A stretch of DNA of 54,124 bases from Prototheca cutis (taxonomy: Eukaryota; Chlorophyta; Trebouxiophyceae; Chlorellales; Chlorellaceae), in assembly GCA_002897115.2 (NCBI GenBank), contig BCIH01000010.1, forward strand, positions 866,582 through 920,705, given 5' to 3'. Below the pieces are notes generated by a model. It saw only the letters and a list, made by a program, of their open reading frames with translations, did no database searches and was not told the DNA's origin. How positions within the stretch are numbered: the first letter of the stretch is position 1; each line of letters opens with the position of its first letter. The position numbers and the translations under genes are program-made. Below are positions 54,084 to 54,124 of the stretch, one piece after another.

Positions 54084-54124
<41 letters not shown>
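54084..54124. repeat. Poly-C run at right contig edge
   Basis: Forty-one C close the window. As at the left edge, the assembly seems to stop in a G/C homopolymer, here within or near an intron of the truncated paralogue. Confidence 0.9.

Overview
This 54,124-base window reads as a nuclear contig from a green alga. A trebouxiophyte (Chlorella/Auxenochlorella-like) is my best guess, and that is an inference. The support is a GC-rich genome, short exons split by about three introns per gene, plant-type orthologues (phytol kinase VTE5, plastid ribosomal protein S1, RH47/RH58-type DEAD-box helicase, plant-type CCR4, CH-domain kinesin-14) and an algal wall-type Ser/Pro-rich glycoprotein. The contig starts in poly-G, ends in poly-C and contains seven N, several of them in or beside G/C runs, so its ends look like assembly breaks at homopolymers.

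Layout, left to right: WD40/DUF2415-like gene (804-2348, -, 5' end unresolved); RH47/RH58-like helicase (3285-5807, -); octanoyltransferase LipB (6060-7692, +); enoyl-CoA hydratase (8089-9672, +); UTP14 (10095-14120, -); CH-domain kinesin-14 (14493-18853, +); ER-type FKBP (19101-20161, -); F-box/LRR protein (21114-23898, +); MYND/MSS51-like protein (24161-25466, -); CCR4-type deadenylase (26034-28658, -); TFIIS (29093-30239, +); plastid S1 (30520-32558, -); unknown secreted protein (32877-34439, +); unknown low-complexity protein (35810-37720, -); cytosolic HSP90 (38706-41228, +); PEX11 (41864-43195, +); phytol kinase VTE5 (43717-45236, -); GTP cyclohydrolase II (45717-47350, -); a broken Mutator-like transposase (47699-49780, +); a secreted Ser/Pro-rich wall-type glycoprotein (51304-53001, -); and the last exon of a possible paralogue at the right edge (53907-53975, -). 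No rRNA, tRNA or CRISPR was found.

These are unrelated housekeeping genes, not an operon or island. They cover lipoylation and fatty-acid oxidation, ribosome biogenesis, transcription elongation, mRNA decay, chaperones, peroxisome division, tocopherol/phytol salvage and riboflavin synthesis. Many are divergent pairs sharing short promoters. Each splice model was built by hand and closes in frame. The models hold 57 introns: 54 GT-AG and 3 GC-AG.

The most interesting signal is in the introns. Many carry G- or GU-rich tracts near the 5' splice site and C- or CA-rich tracts near the 3' splice site. In at least five introns the two ends contain specific complementary segments, which could fold the intron so that its splice sites come together.
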